Assembly (NCBI GenBank): GCA_019925095.2
Contig: CM034397.1
Location: 3,553,763-3,617,762, forward strand
DNA from: Dendrolimus kikuchii
Lineage: Eukaryota; Arthropoda; Insecta; Lepidoptera; Lasiocampidae
Length of the DNA stretch: 64,000 bases
Reading direction: 5' to 3'
Of the stretch, positions 1-11,111 are shown in pieces. Numbering within the stretch: the stretch's first letter is position 1; every line of letters begins with the position of its first letter. The notes under the pieces are model-generated. The model had not been told where the DNA came from. It saw only the letters and a list, made by a program, of their open reading frames with translations, and searched no databases. The translations under genes and the position numbers were made by a program.

Positions 1-156
1 CTCGTTGACACTTGACATCTTTGTCTTCCGTGATCACGGCCACTGAAAAGTGGCCGAAACGTCGGAAAAACCAAAATCAAATAAAATTACCGCGCTTAAA
101 ACTGTTAAAACGTACTTTTATTATGTATACAAGTCGCGAAAACTTAAGAAAATATG
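1..156 (-). repeat. Penelope-like element terminal repeat (fragment)
   Basis: This stretch is the reverse complement of the terminal segment of the Penelope-like element at 52.3 kb. It shares the paired words GTGATCACGGCCACTGAAAA and AAGTCGCGAAAACTTAAG and the core CCGCGCTTAAAAC. It is cut by the window edge, so the parent copy may continue to the left. The short open frame here has no independent support. Confidence 0.75.
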
Positions 157-236
157 ATATTTCTACTGGTCATTATTGTTTAATGTGTAAAAGAGACTTT
201 GACACGGTGTGATATTGTTGTGGCCGGGTTCTGATA

Positions 237-410
237 TCCGTCGTTTTGACGGTTTTAAGCGCGGTAATTTATTTGATTTTTATTATTCGGACGTTTCGGC
301 CACTTCAGTAGCCGCGATTACGGAAGACAAAGATATCACGTCGTCAACGTCGGAATAATAAAAATCATATAAATCACCGCGCTTAAAACCGTTAAAACGG
401 AGTTTTATTA
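237..410. repeat. Foldback built from Penelope terminal repeats
   Basis: Two diverged copies of the Penelope terminal repeat lie head to head. The left arm begins CGGTTTTAAGCGCGGTAATT and the right arm ends with its inverse, CCGCGCTTAAAACCG. A short central spacer still shows the GGAAGACAAAGAT word. No internal coding sequence is present. Confidence 0.7.
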
Positions 411-469
411 TCTTATCGACCGTTCATTTCCCCTACTATTGGTTACAATTATACCTAAATTACATCTTC

Positions 470-1075
470 TTACGTGAACGTGCGGTTCCCGTAACTCGTC
501 GTCAAAGCGCCTATTTTGCTATGCAAGGATGCATGAGGGGTTACTCCATCCAGCCCAGCTCTTCCAGGAAGTCCACCAGTTCTTAACGTTGCTGAAGACT
601 TCACTGAAGCTACCTGAGGGGTCCAGATATTTCGCCCTGTATGGGCCACCTCTCCGTATTTAAGCAAGAGGTTGTCGATCACCCCTATATTAAAAAAATG
701 TCTGTTAAACCGCTCCCAGGAAAACTCCCGCGGGATTTCCAGAATAAAAAGTAGCGTTTCAAGTCTATGAGTTTGCTGTCGACCAGCCAACAACCCCATC
801 GAAATCGGCCCAGTAGTTTTTACGTGAATCTCGAACAAACAGACACAGGCAAGAAATCTAAAAAAATTGCTTCGTGTTCTCTGTCGTAACATACATCACG
901 CCTGTCCCCCTTGGGGGTAGACAGAGACTATGGATCTCCACTTGTGACGATCCTGATGAACAACTTTCGCTTCATCCAGTTTCATTAACGTCTTCTCCGT
1001 CGTTTATACAGTCTATTCCAGTTGTTTTATTTCAATAGGTTCAATGTACAGAATTTTATAATATTAGAATAGAAT
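470..1075. repeat. Dispersed repeat family D, copy 1
   Basis: The segment matches 7,620-7,860 and, more weakly, 30,780-31,020. Shared words include GAACAAACAG, AAGAAATCTAAAAA, a GTCTATTCCAGTTGTTTT block and a final TTTATAATATTA. That ending resembles the ends of lepidopteran Helitron-like non-autonomous elements, but both termini were not resolved here. No coding function is inferred from its open frames. Confidence 0.5.
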
Positions 1076-1087
1076 AGAATAGAATAG

Positions 1088-1305
1088 TCGTGGAAGGCCA
1101 CGGCACACCTTGCATGATCAAATTGATCGTGTACTAGCGGAGGGTGATGTCAGGAGCCTTAAGAACAGACGAGTGTGCATGACAAGAGTTATGAATGTCA
1201 AAGAAGCAAGTGAGGTGTGTAAGAATGGGCCTAAATGGCGCTCTGTTGTTCGTGCCTACCCCGCAAGGGAACTGGCGTGAAGTTATGTATGTATGTATGT
1301 ATGTA
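1088..1305 (+). mobile_element. RTE-like LINE 3' fragment, copy 1
   Basis: This is the 3' end of a non-LTR element. The frame encodes the tail [15 protein letters not shown]...[11 protein letters not shown] followed by stop and a (TATG)n tail, the kind of simple-repeat tail RTE-clade elements carry. It is strongly 5'-truncated. Nine related copies occur in the window. Confidence 0.75.
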
Positions 1306-1306
1306 G

Positions 1307-1923
1307 AATAGAATAGAAAACACTATTGTTCACCACATACAATTTACAGTAGTCACATTAAATAGTAAAAGTAGGAGAACCGGGCAGCCTTATCGCTTTG
1401 GAGCGATCTCTTCTAGTATCCAGACAACCCGGGCTATGGATTTCATGAACGGGTGATTCGCAAGTGTATGACGGTGGTGTGCAATTTAAATACATATATA
1501 AATAGGATATATAAATATCACACAATACATATACCTAAAATGAATAAAACAATAGATAATAAATAATAACACATTGGTTAGGCGCCTTATATTACCTACC
1601 TTTCCCCTCCTTTCCGCAAATCCGCACGCTGGATAGAGACAGGTGGTGCCACCTGTCGGCTGACCACGACTCGTGCCGGCGGGCGGCCAGTACGTCGACG
1701 GCCTCGCGAGCACCGCACGCGCATAAGTGATTCGCATAGAACGCTTTTACCTTAAACCCGCTCCTGTTGTTGGTGTTATATACGCAATCCCTGAAGACGT
1801 GCTTTACAACGAGGATTGGGGATCCGCAGGCGAGTGCCGCTTAAATCTACCCGCCTGTGGATTTTGCCTCCTGCCACCACCAACAAATTCTACCTTTGTC
1901 ACCCGCACCACCACACATATTAA
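1307..1923. other. Unassigned stretch with a GC-rich patch
   Basis: No gene was recognised. About 1,600-1,740 is GC- and CpG-rich in an AT-rich setting and carries the palindromic word GGTGGTGCCACC nearby. The small open frames here are not supported by splice signals or family motifs. Confidence 0.3.
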
Positions 1924-2133
1924 TCTTAATATATATAAATTACGTGTCACGTTGTTTGTCCGCGATGGACTCCCTAAACTACTTGACCGATTTTAATCAA
2001 ATTTGCACACCGTGTGCAGTTTGATCCGACTTGAAAGATAGGATAGCTTACATTTGGACCCGGTAGGTGGCGCTGAAATCGGGTTCTAAATTTTATTTCT
2101 TCAGAGCAGAACAACGTATGCCGAGACAGCTAG
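1924..2133 (+). mobile_element. Short non-autonomous Helitron
   Basis: The 5' end is TC (TCTTAATATATATAAATTAC) preceded by A, and the 3' end is GACAGCTAG followed by T. This matches the A^T insertion rule and CTRR terminus of Helitrons. The imperfect repeat GCACACCGTGTGC lies inside. At 210 bp it has no coding capacity. Confidence 0.65.

Positions 2134-2137
<4 letters not shown>

Positions 2138-2199
<62 letters not shown>
2138..2199. repeat. (TA)n microsatellite
   Basis: An uninterrupted run of TA dinucleotides of about 60 bases begins just after the Helitron end. Confidence 0.95.
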
Positions 2200-2271
2200 T
2201 ATATACTTATATATAATTCATCAATATGTGAATAGCAACAGCAATAGCTATACAATATTAATAATAGTAAT

Positions 2272-2546
2272 ACATACATACATACATAACTTCACGCCAG
2301 TTCCCTTGCGGGGTAGGCACGAACGACAGAGCGCCATTTAGGCTTATTCTTACACACCTCACTTGCTTCTTTGACATTCATGGCTCTTGTCACGCACGCT
2401 CGTCTGTTCTTTAGGCTCCTGACATCACCTTCTGCTAGTACACGATCAATTTGATCATGGAAGGTGTGTCGTGGCCTTCCACGACTTCTGCATCCATCCA
2501 CTTTTGCATTGTATATCTGTTTAGTCATTCTTTCATCATGCATCAT
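2272..2546 (-). mobile_element. RTE-like LINE 3' fragment, copy 2
   Basis: On the minus strand the fragment reads [20 protein letters not shown]...YPARELA then stop, followed by a (TATG)n tail seen here as CATACATA on the plus strand. It is 5'-truncated, with the frame still open across about 84 codons. Confidence 0.8.
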
Positions 2547-2559
2547 TTATTTATAATAA

Positions 2560-3982
2560 TAATATTATACATGAAAATGCTATATCGTTATATTACTTAC
2601 TTATTCTGTTGCCTCAGCGACCCAAAGTGAGTCTTGGCCTCCGAAACACGCCATTTTTGCCTGTTTTGCTCAGTTTCTTGCCAATTATTATTGACCCGAA
2701 GCTCACACAGGTTATATTACAGTGATTTTATGTTTGCAGGTGTTGGAAGATTATGCATCCATGAACCTTTTCCCAAAGGAGTTACTCCTCTGACCGCCCT
2801 ATTAGAACATGCGCTAATAAAATAAATATAAAAATAATTTTGTAAACAAACATGCGGTTTATACGTCGCTTATGACGATTTTTATAGGGTCAACCGCAGA
2901 TTTTATATTTTCAAATACAAGTTTATGATATAAGCACACTTTTATACGAAGCATTCAAATCTAGTGACGTCGAAATAATATTACACCAATAACTTGTTTT
3001 TATATGTACCAGGATATGTACAGGATATTCCTTTCGTATGTGGACTTATGCTTTAAAAAATACTTAAAAAATTAGTTTACTTATTGTCATTAAGTAGTTT
3101 TATGTCGAACTATTTGCTAAGCGCTTACACGCAAATTTCTAAATTTATGTAGTTGCATTTTATTTGAAAATGTGCGCTGTGATATATGTATTTGAATTTT
3201 TCATGAACGAAATTTTTCATTTAGATAAATATTATACTAAATTCTTGAGACAATAACATTTTTAATTTTCAGTAATAATCTCTTAAGACATGTATTACAT
3301 GATTTTCTTACGAATTTGGGTGATAGTGTTTCTATCGCTACTAAATTTTATGCAATATAGAGGGTATTCCGAGATTATTTAACATAATTCTGTTTAAGGT
3401 AAACTGTTGATAAAGATATCTTTCATTTTATTACTTATCCTAATTCATATAATTTGAACATTGACTAAGGAAAGTGGACTCTCGAATTATATTTGCAAAC
3501 TTTTTACATGGCAACACCAATACGAATGTCAACGTCAATTGTCAAGATAATTACAGTGGTCTCTGAACAATAACTCGACTGTATCACGGTTTAAGTCTCA
3601 CGGCAATGCAACTAATCAATAACATGGAACAGATCAGCTCAGCCACATTATTATGATGTTTTTATCAAGTGTTTTGTAAACGTTACATTATATTATTAAT
3701 ACTATTAAATCTTTGTAAAATTATTTTATCCTTCTAACAATTCATTGCGCGACCGTAGCACCGCGTCTCCGGGTTTTAAACCGTGAGACAGAGTCTAATG
3801 TAGAAACCGTGCTAAAATAAAGCTGAATAATAAACGTTTTATTCATAAAGTATAGAATAAATTTGAGTAAAGAAATAAAATATTTTTCACTCCAAACTCA
3901 TCTAAATATAATATGATATATAATGTAATACTTTAGTGTATAGTGGTATAATTATGAAATAACACTGCAAACATAATAGATT
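2560..3982. other. Unassigned AT-rich stretch
   Basis: Nothing is recognisable: no long frame, no motif, and no repeat shared with the rest of the window apart from short AT-rich words. Confidence 0.4.
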
Positions 3983-4524
3983 GAGATCCCAGTCACCCCA
4001 GACTTACGTGATTTTAAGAAAGATGAAATTTTCAGTATCGGTAGTTTATGTTAAACTTAGAAAGGAATGGATACTCGCTAAGCTGAAAGCGGGGCCGTTT
4101 TTCAGGTAGTAGCTATTAAAGGTGGAAAAAAAAATCATGTTAACTAACCATGTTAACTAACGTCAAAGTAGCAAGGCTAGTTTTTACATGTCATATATGA
4201 TATTGTTATAAACGAAGATATACAGTTGCCAGAGACTTCATGTGGACCATAACTTTTGACACTTTAAAAAAAATGGGAACTTACGTCATTTTAGGAAGAC
4301 TGAATTTTATATATATTATCAAGTATAATATTTTAAAATATTTTTCAATGAGCCAGACAAATCTGACGGGCCAAACATCTTCCCAAGGTTATTGATAGCT
4401 GCTACCTGAAAAACGCCCCCCCCCTTATTCGCGTATCCATTCCTTTCTAAGTTCATATTAAACTACCGATCCTAAAAATTTTATCTTACCTAAAATCACG
4501 TAAGTCTGGGGTGACTGGGATCTC
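3983..4524. mobile_element. Foldback MITE with ~145-bp inverted arms
   Basis: The left arm starts GAGATCCCAGTCACCCCAGA and the right arm ends with its inverse, CTGGGGTGACTGGGATCTC. The match continues inward through the TTACGTGATTTT, AAAGGAATGGATAC and GTTTTTCAGGTAG words. The centre is not shared. No clear target duplication was found, so the superfamily is not assigned. Confidence 0.8.
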
Positions 4525-4607
4525 TATCTATAAATGTGAGTGAAGTAAAACATACATGTTTCACTCGCACTTATGTATATGGGTATTACGTTATATGAAT
4601 AAACATA

Positions 4608-4870
4608 ACGCCTGGCGAATTCACCAGGTGGTAGGGCACTTGCCCGACTGGATGGCTACCACCCCTGGTCTAAAGTATGTCGCCATAACAACAACCTTGA
4701 GTTGTGTTCCGGCATTAGTGGCCAGGTTCCAATCTCCCTTAAGAGAGCAGCAGCGCATTTGTAGCACCTTTGGTGTTGGAATGTCCATGAGACGATGGTA
4801 TCCGTTTTCCATCAAGTGCGCCGTCTGCCTGTCTGCTGATCTCCTGCAATATAAAAATTAAAAAAAACAG
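4608..4870 (+). repeat. Interspersed repeat B, copy 1
   Basis: A 5'-truncated copy of a ~310-bp repeat seen eight times. Its markers are CCAGGTGGTAGGGCA, GAGTTGTGTTCCGGCATTAG, GAGAGCAGCAGCGCATTTGT and a tail GCCGTCTGCCTGTCTGCTGA followed by an A-rich run. The tail is shared with the LINE at 26.7-29.4 kb, so this is SINE-like or a short LINE-derived repeat. Frames within it are not genes. Confidence 0.75.
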
Positions 4871-5178
4871 TTATTACTCGGCTTTTATTTTAGCAGTTTT
4901 TATAGCTTTGTTGTTCTGAAGATCATGTTAGTGAGATATTTATATCTCTATTAATTTAAACTTATAGATGTACTTAAAAAGTATTCTTAAAACGATTTAA
5001 TTATAAGTACTGCTCATAGTTTTCCTAAAAGCAGTTGTCAAAGGTGCGAAATATGAATTATTTTTAGTATGGAATGAGCTTATTTTAGATATTTTCCTAG
5101 TAGCTTTATTGTTATTTTAATATCGTTATGAGCATTGTTTATTGTGGTTTTGTAGTGATTTCTCATAAACCTATTTAA

Positions 5179-5358
5179 CCCTTCAGCTCTTCCAAAAGCC
5201 GCAAGACTAACACTCACCATCTCGTAATATACCAAGAAAATATACCCATTTCATACAAATCCTATATAAACAGAGTGAGACAACAACACAATTAACGATC
5301 ACGTGCGGATTAGCACTGTCATCGCGGACACGATATGTGCTAATAGTGAGCTGAAGGG
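5179..5358. mobile_element. TTAA-flanked MITE (piggyBac-like)
   Basis: The inverted ends are CCCTTCAGCTC and GAGCTGAAGGG. The left flank is TTAA and the right flank CTAA, a one-base departure from a TTAA duplication. CCC ends at TTAA sites are the piggyBac signature. The rest of 4,871-6,574 shows nothing recognisable. Confidence 0.55.
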
Positions 5359-6574
5359 CTAAGGTGCGAAGTAATCACAACTGTCACTCAGAGAGCTTAA
5401 TGGTTAATTAAGTTTAACAGAATCAACTCCTTTTTATCATGAATTTATTATAAATAATTTTTCGTAAACTAAAATTATTATTGGAAAAAAAATCTTAGTT
5501 AAAAGAAACAAGAAATTCAACTGGTTATTAAACTATTATCATAATCTGAGGTCGGCAGTACATTAACAGTAAGCGATAATTTTAAAAACTTATTACTATC
5601 GTATTGAAATAATGGCCTATTAATATTAAGTACTGGCGGTTATTCCAGTCCGTTTTTCATTTTAGTTAATAAGAAAGTTTGAAAATTACTTAAAATCATT
5701 TTAATTACGAAAGTGTCAATTTTCTTTGTGAGTTTAATATTTAAATAATTAAAACAAATCCTTTGCCTTTTACTTGATCGTATTTTCTGTGAGGGCAACA
5801 GGAATAACTTTTGATAAGTAACTTATTGCCTTTAAATTTCCCAGTGTTTAAAATTCTCTACATCATAATAGTACATCACAACGCCAATTTTATATCGTAA
5901 GCTCATAACGTGTATTTTAGTATGATTATGTATGTATATTTATGATAGCTTTTAATTTTAAAGAGATTACCAAGTTTTTATAGACCTTATGTACTCTTGC
6001 AAGTTTTCGTTTGGTACATATTGACTTAGTTGAAAAATGTATTTGACGGAGCTTCCAACTTTTTATTTTAAATTGATGTCAATTGTATTAAATATTTTAT
6101 TTGTAATTTGATTTTTATTTGTTACCATCCCAGCGTTAAGGAACTACGTAAATAGGAAATAAAGATACAAATTGACTTAATTTAATTACGACAAATCACA
6201 ATTCACAAAAAAAAATCCTTTTGATTCACACAAGGTTTTGTATATTAAAAATATTTTTTTTTTAAATCGTGCGTCTCAAGACGCTCGACAGCTGTGAAAA
6301 GTTAAACTAATCTAAGTTGAACTATTTAATATTGAAATTGTCTATTGAGAGAGGAGGAGCCTGCCTACCGCTGGCGTATGCGTAAGAGAAAAGGAAGCCA
6401 GACAAACTGGCGCTGTAACGCGTTACGTAACGAAGCGGTTTACCCTCCCATAAGAAGTTATCACTTAAAAAATTCAGAAGAATTGATTTATGTATCAAGT
6501 TTCTATGCAATATTCGTATTAGCATTTATTTCCGAAAAATTGACATTTTGAAAAATTGTCTCTTTTTATATATA

Positions 6575-6774
6575 GTCAAGGTGGGGAAGTCCGTCAGTGG
6601 GGAAACTCCATGCACCACTCGTTATTTCAGTGTTTGAATAGCAACGACTCCAATAAATCGGTTAGTAAATATAAGACGCCACTTAATTCTATTTTAAAAT
6701 TGTAGTTGGCGTTAAATTCCGTTTAAAAAAGAGGTATACGAACTTAGCCCACTGACGTACTTCCCCAACTTGAC
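6575..6774. mobile_element. 200-bp MITE with TA target site
   Basis: The inverted ends are GTCAAGGTGGGGAAGT and ACTTCCCCAACTTGAC, extending to the GTCAGTGGG/CCCACTGAC words, flanked by TA on both sides. This suits a Tc1/mariner-type non-autonomous element. Confidence 0.75.
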
Positions 6775-6896
6775 TATTAAACAAATACAAAATCTTGCAG
6801 CTCGCCAGGTCCAAACTAAGCGGTTAGGGCTCCAGAGACGGGAACCTCACAATAGGTGCCGTGTCCAAGAGTTGTCTTTTGTATCTGGCTCTTCAA

Positions 6897-7208
6897 CTAG
6901 CTTCCTAGCGAGAGCCTTTCTAGGTGACGGACGATGCTTTTCGCTGGGAGACCAATGCTCGTTAGCTCCAGACGCCGCATAGCTGTAACCTCGTGAGTAA
7001 GACCTAAGTGTTTACTCAGTTTGTCACCTGGGATATTGATGTCAAGGAGCATTGTTCGTCGCGCAGATCGATCTATTATCACGATATCAGGTTTATTGGC
7101 TACAATAGTCCTGTCCGTGATAATTAATCGCTCCCGGTAGAGCGTGGCAAGACTGTTTTTGAGAACTGGATCCAGCGAGTACTGGTAATAAGGCACCTCC
7201 GTTTCCAC
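6897..7208 (-). pseudogene. Non-LTR retrotransposon C-terminal fragment
   Basis: The 103-codon frame contains ITDRTIVANKPDIVIIDRS and then LLDINIP, a K-P-D...D arrangement like the restriction-like endonuclease domain that ends R2/R4-type LINEs. It ends in AKSIVRHLERLSLGS and a stop. No upstream reverse transcriptase is left. It is probably a relic rather than a host gene; the clade assignment is from the PD..D motif only. Confidence 0.5.
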
Positions 7209-7329
7209 GAGATCGTATCAAAGGCCAAGTTGCTAGTGGTTAATCCTGGCTACGAGGTTATGTCTGTGCATGTTATTTTTGTTGAGATTTGTATAATACA
7301 GATTTATATAATAAACTAGCATATTCCCG

Positions 7330-7860
7330 CGTCTTCGTCTACACTTGACTTGAAATTCCCGCGGGATCATCGGGACACAAAATTACACAGCATTTGAAAA
7401 ATAATGTAAGCTATCTTTTGAGTGAAAACTGTGTCGGAATTAACTAATTTTACACACCCGAACAACTACAAACCGTTCCCGGGAAAATTCCGGCGAGATT
7501 CCCGAGGTTAAAAATATTACACATTTTATTAACCTTAAATTTGCAATCAAACAGTAAAAAAAAACAATGCATTTCCTTTTTTTTTATTTGGTCATTTTAA
7601 AACAATCGCAGAAAATTTGCGCGGGGGTTCCCGGGATACAAAGTAGCGCAGATTTTAAGTCTAGGTATTGGCTGTCGATCAGCGAAAATCGCATGGAAAT
7701 CGGCCCAGTAGTTTTACCTGAATCCCGAACAAACAGGCAGACCAAGAAATCTAAAAAAGATTGCATCGTGTTCTCCGTCGCTTATATAGTCTATTCCAGT
7801 TGTTTTTTTTTTAAATAGCTTCAATGTACAGACACATGTTTAGAATTTTATAATATTACG
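7330..7860. repeat. Dispersed repeat family D, copy 2
   Basis: The segment shares ordered blocks with 470-1,075: a CCCGCGGGAT word, GGAAATCGGCCCAGTAGTTT, GAACAAACAGGCAG, the GTCTATTCCAGTTGTTTT block and the TTTATAATATTA ending. Open frames in both directions are by-products of the repeat. Confidence 0.5.
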
Positions 7861-8215
7861 GATTTGACTTTCACCATTGACTGTAGAATTTTAAATGCGG
7901 TAGATCTGTTGTCTGTTTGTTAATTATAGCATGAACATAGACGACTTATTACTCTGTATAATGAAAAATGCTTTCGGAATAATAAATAAAAGTCCATAAA
8001 CTCGGTACTCCATGTATTCATCTTTAAAAATTATTAGTTTTAATTTGATATTTCATTTTACACTGACGTTTTAGCCACTTTTTTAAATTAATATGTAACA
8101 TCAAATTAACCCCATTGACACGTAGTTTATTTATGCCTAACAGTCGCAAACCCCCAAGAAAACACTATAAATAATCATTATTATAAAACGACCAAGTATT
8201 TTTCACCCAAACTAT

Positions 8216-8336
8216 ATGGCGTCCATTGAGATATAAGACGTTTATATGATCTAAGATGGCGTCCATTGAGATATAAGAATATGATCTAAGATGGCGTCCA
8301 TTGAGATATAAGAATATGATCTAAGATGGCGTCCCT
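8216..8336. repeat. 35-bp tandem repeat, four units
   Basis: ATGGCGTCCATTGAGATATA recurs at 8,216, 8,256, 8,291 and, with one change, 8,326. The spacing is 40, 35 and 35 bases. Each later unit carries CTAAGATGGCGTCC. No gene overlaps it. Confidence 0.9.
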
Positions 8337-8581
8337 TAGTTAGCAGCAGATCATAATAACCTTCCTTTTCATACAAAATCCGATATTGCGCAGCCGGTAT
8401 CTTAACTCCGTGACGCCATAAAGTTTGTCACTGTCTATGCTTTGCATACATAATATAATACATATGCATGTTAAGTCTGCGCGCGGCCATATTACATTTT
8501 ATGCTAATGGAATTGAACTAGTACCAATGCAGTATCTTGGAGGTGGGGCCAATTCAAACTTCACAGACAAATATACAACTC

Positions 8582-8697
8582 ACGGATCCACCACACCTTC
8601 CATGATCAAATTGATCGTATACTAGCAGAAGGTGATGTCAGGAGCCTTAAGAACAGACGAATGTGCATGACAAGAGTTATGAATGTCAAAGAAGCAT
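8582..8697 (+). mobile_element. RTE-like LINE fragment, copy 3 (cut at both ends)
   Basis: It matches the other copies from ACACCTTCCATGATCAAATT to ATGAATGTCAAAGAAGC, then stops abruptly, without the usual 3' tail. The remaining sequence to 9,202 has no recognised feature. Confidence 0.65.
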
Positions 8698-8700
8698 GGG

Positions 8701-9202
8701 CAGCTTTGGAAAAAAAAAATTTTGGTCCCCTAAAGGGGTTAACGCAACTCTGACCACTGAGACGTCCAATACTTTAAGCACATCAATTACTTTTCGAAGG
8801 GCGCGTACGCATATGATAAAAATCATTTAGGCGAGCGGGGGCAGCATTTTTCAGTTTTTGCCCCCCCTCAAGTAAATTCAAGATCCAAGGCTGCCTAGTA
8901 CAGTTTTAGTTTCAGTACTTTTTCATTCACAAAAGGCAGTGTTGCTTGCTATGCATTCTTAGCTCTGTCCCGATTACGCGAATCGTACACTGTGGTTGTC
9001 TATTAAAATTGGTCCACTGCGCAGGTATTAATTGTATAATACTGTACATTAATTATAACTAGCTAGCCAATTTTCAGTTACTTTTAGTCTGTAATAAAAA
9101 GATAAATGAATTGTCATCAAACTACATATTTTTGGTTTAGTATATTTCTAACAATAAATACGCCACCAGTCGCGCGCAGACTTATCTTACGACCAGTCTA
9201 GA
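8701..9202. other. Unassigned stretch
   Basis: No coding frame or shared repeat was recognised. Confidence 0.3.
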
Positions 9203-9462
9203 GATGGGTAAATTGTAAAAACCAGTTAAATAGCGGTTGTTCACATGTTAGCCACGGCTAAGTCGTCCACCAACTGACCACCTGGCTACTAATTGTCGAA
9301 TAAAACCGACAATTGACAAGTTCATGAGTTAGCTATCGGCAGTTGGTTAGCGAGTAATTTACTCATTAGCCAAATAGATACCAGCTGGTTTTTTTAGCCG
9401 GCTAGTGAACCAACGTTAGTCGAATTGCAAATTTTTGATTTCAGTTGTTTACCCATCGCTAA
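9203..9462. mobile_element. MITE-like element with GATGGGTAAA ends
   Basis: The left end GAGATGGGTAAA is matched by TTTACCCATCGC on the right, and a CTA trinucleotide lies just outside both. The interior is rich in GTTAGCC/GGCTAA words and resembles 58.8-59.2 kb. 9,463-9,773 holds nothing else I recognise. Confidence 0.45.
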
Positions 9463-9773
9463 ACATCATTACGATATTACCTATAACATTTTATTGCACT
9501 CGAAAATATTATAATATTTATCTCGTCGAAAGTATTAAAACAAAATACTTAACTTTCAGTATGACAAACAATTTTGACAAAACCTCCAAATGTCTATTAA
9601 ACTATTTACATATAAATTTTCATAATATCTAAATTTATTTACTTAACGGGCTACATAAATGGAGCTTACCACATCTTCCGACGATTTAAATTGTCCAAAA
9701 ACTCGACAAATCTGTATTCCTGAAAACTTAACATTGTGAATGCGAATGATTCACAGGAATTTGATTTTGATCG

Positions 9774-10111
9774 GCGGCCTCTGTGGTTGAGCGGGCTAAG
9801 TACCGTGAAATCTGGCAACTTAACCAATGGTTGTCAATTTTGCCATTATAGGTTTTCGTTTGCAAGATTATTATTACCTCTCATAAAATGTCTTTTTTGA
9901 GCATATGACTCCATGACGTTATATACTCAAAAAGTAATTTTGTTACGGGTAATTGTATTCATTTAAATGAAAGTCGAAGACCTATTGGAAAACTTGTCAA
10001 CCGTTGGTTAAGTTGCCATACTTCACGGTAAGTCTTAGTCGGCCGAACTCGTTGGAACGCAGAGGCTTCGGGTTCGATTCTTGTCATGGTAAATTTCGGA
10101 AACGAACTTTC
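9774..10111 (+). mobile_element. tRNA-derived SINE, copy 1 (interrupted)
   Basis: The SINE head CTGTGGTTGAGCGGGCTAAG is an A-box-like region and GGGTTCGATTC is a B box, both as in the copy at 51.3 kb. The element is split after CTAAGT at 9,801 by a MITE and resumes at 10,034. Removing the MITE and one AAGT restores alignment with the intact copy. It is not a tRNA gene. Confidence 0.8.
9802..10029. mobile_element. 228-bp MITE inserted in the SINE, 4-bp target duplication
   Basis: The ends are ACCGTGAAATCTGGCAACTT and the inverse ...GCCATACTTCACGGT, continuing for about 40 bases. AAGT is duplicated at 9,798-9,801 and 10,030-10,033. The superfamily is not assigned; a 4-bp duplication other than TTAA is unusual and points towards groups such as Sola. 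Confidence 0.85.
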
Positions 10112-10693
10112 TATCGTAAGCGACATTTAGACATAAGTATATTTTCTTGTTGTTGCAAAAAGCATTTTAAACTATTATTATACATACATACATAACTTCA
10201 CGCCAGTTCCCTTGCGGGGTAGGCACGAACAACAGAGCGCCATTTATGCTTATTCTTACACACCTCACTTGCCTCTTTGACATTCATAACTCTTGTCATG
10301 CAAGCTCGTCTGTTCTTAAGGCTCCTGACATCACCTTCTGCTAGTACACGATCAATTTGACCATGGAAGGTGTGTCGTGGCCTTCCACGACTTCTGCATC
10401 CATCCACTTTTGCATTGTATATCTGTTTAGTCATTCTTTCATCATGCATTCTTTCCACATGCCCGAACCACCGGAGCATTCCTTTCCTTACCTTCACCCC
10501 GACACTCTCTTTCAGACCAACTTTCTTTCTACTACTATTATGTTTTATGTCTTTAAACTATTATTATGTTTTAAGATTATTCAGGCTTTGATTCAGTTGG
10601 GTCTAATCTAAGTAAAACTGAGTCTTAAAAATTTAAATTTAAAATACCTTTTGCAACAAACAAAATATACTTATCCAAATGTCGCTTACGATA
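10112..10693. mobile_element. Foldback element with ~55-bp inverted arms
   Basis: The left arm starts TATCGTAAGCGACATTT and the right arm ends AAATGTCGCTTACGATA. The arms also share AAGTATATTTT, TGTTGCAAAA and ATTTTAAA words. It hosts the RTE insertion at 10,182. Confidence 0.75.
10182..10551 (-). mobile_element. RTE-like LINE 3' fragment, copy 4, with 16-bp target duplication
   Basis: On the minus strand it reads [16 protein letters not shown] through [11 protein letters not shown] then stop and a (TATG)n tail. TTTAAACTATTATTAT occurs at 10,166-10,181 and again at 10,552-10,567. This is a clean target-site duplication inside the foldback element. Confidence 0.85.
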
Positions 10694-11111
10694 AAATGGC
10701 TGTAAAGGCTCGAAATACCTTTCGTAATGTTAAGAGATATGTGGAATACGGATTTGTCGTCAGTAAATTCTGTTAATTTATATCTTCAAACATGTGGTAA
10801 TGTGCGAGCGAGACAGCGAACACCATTTAGTAGCTAAGGAGGTAATGTTTAAATAAATTACAACCCTCGTTACATTACACCGATATACGGACGTGATCTA
10901 GCTATACATACTCACGAGATTTAGAGAATGGGTTAAAAAATTAGAGTAGTGTAAGGGGCCACCCACAAACTACGTCACACGAATTTCATGAATTTCGACC
11001 TTGGTACAGAAGTTCACATTCGTGAGACTCCTGCCTCCCTAGTGAGACATCGCACATATTCCAATTATACATCAACAAATTATTAAATTAAAACAGCAAT
11101 TCCGTAATTAG
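10694..11111. other. Unassigned stretch
   Basis: No coding frame or shared repeat was recognised. Confidence 0.3.

Noticed and set aside
1486..1996. Two overlapping small genes around the GC-rich patch
   Set aside because: No domain, no splice support and no second copy; composition alone explains the open frames.
4556..4861. A 101-residue protein in repeat B, and similar frames at 42.3 and 47.2 kb
   Set aside because: The frames are the repeat itself, with different truncations and stops in each copy.
6897..7208. A host nuclease gene
   Set aside because: The K-P-D...D pattern occurs in R2/R4-type LINE C-termini, and the segment is isolated, short and among repeats.
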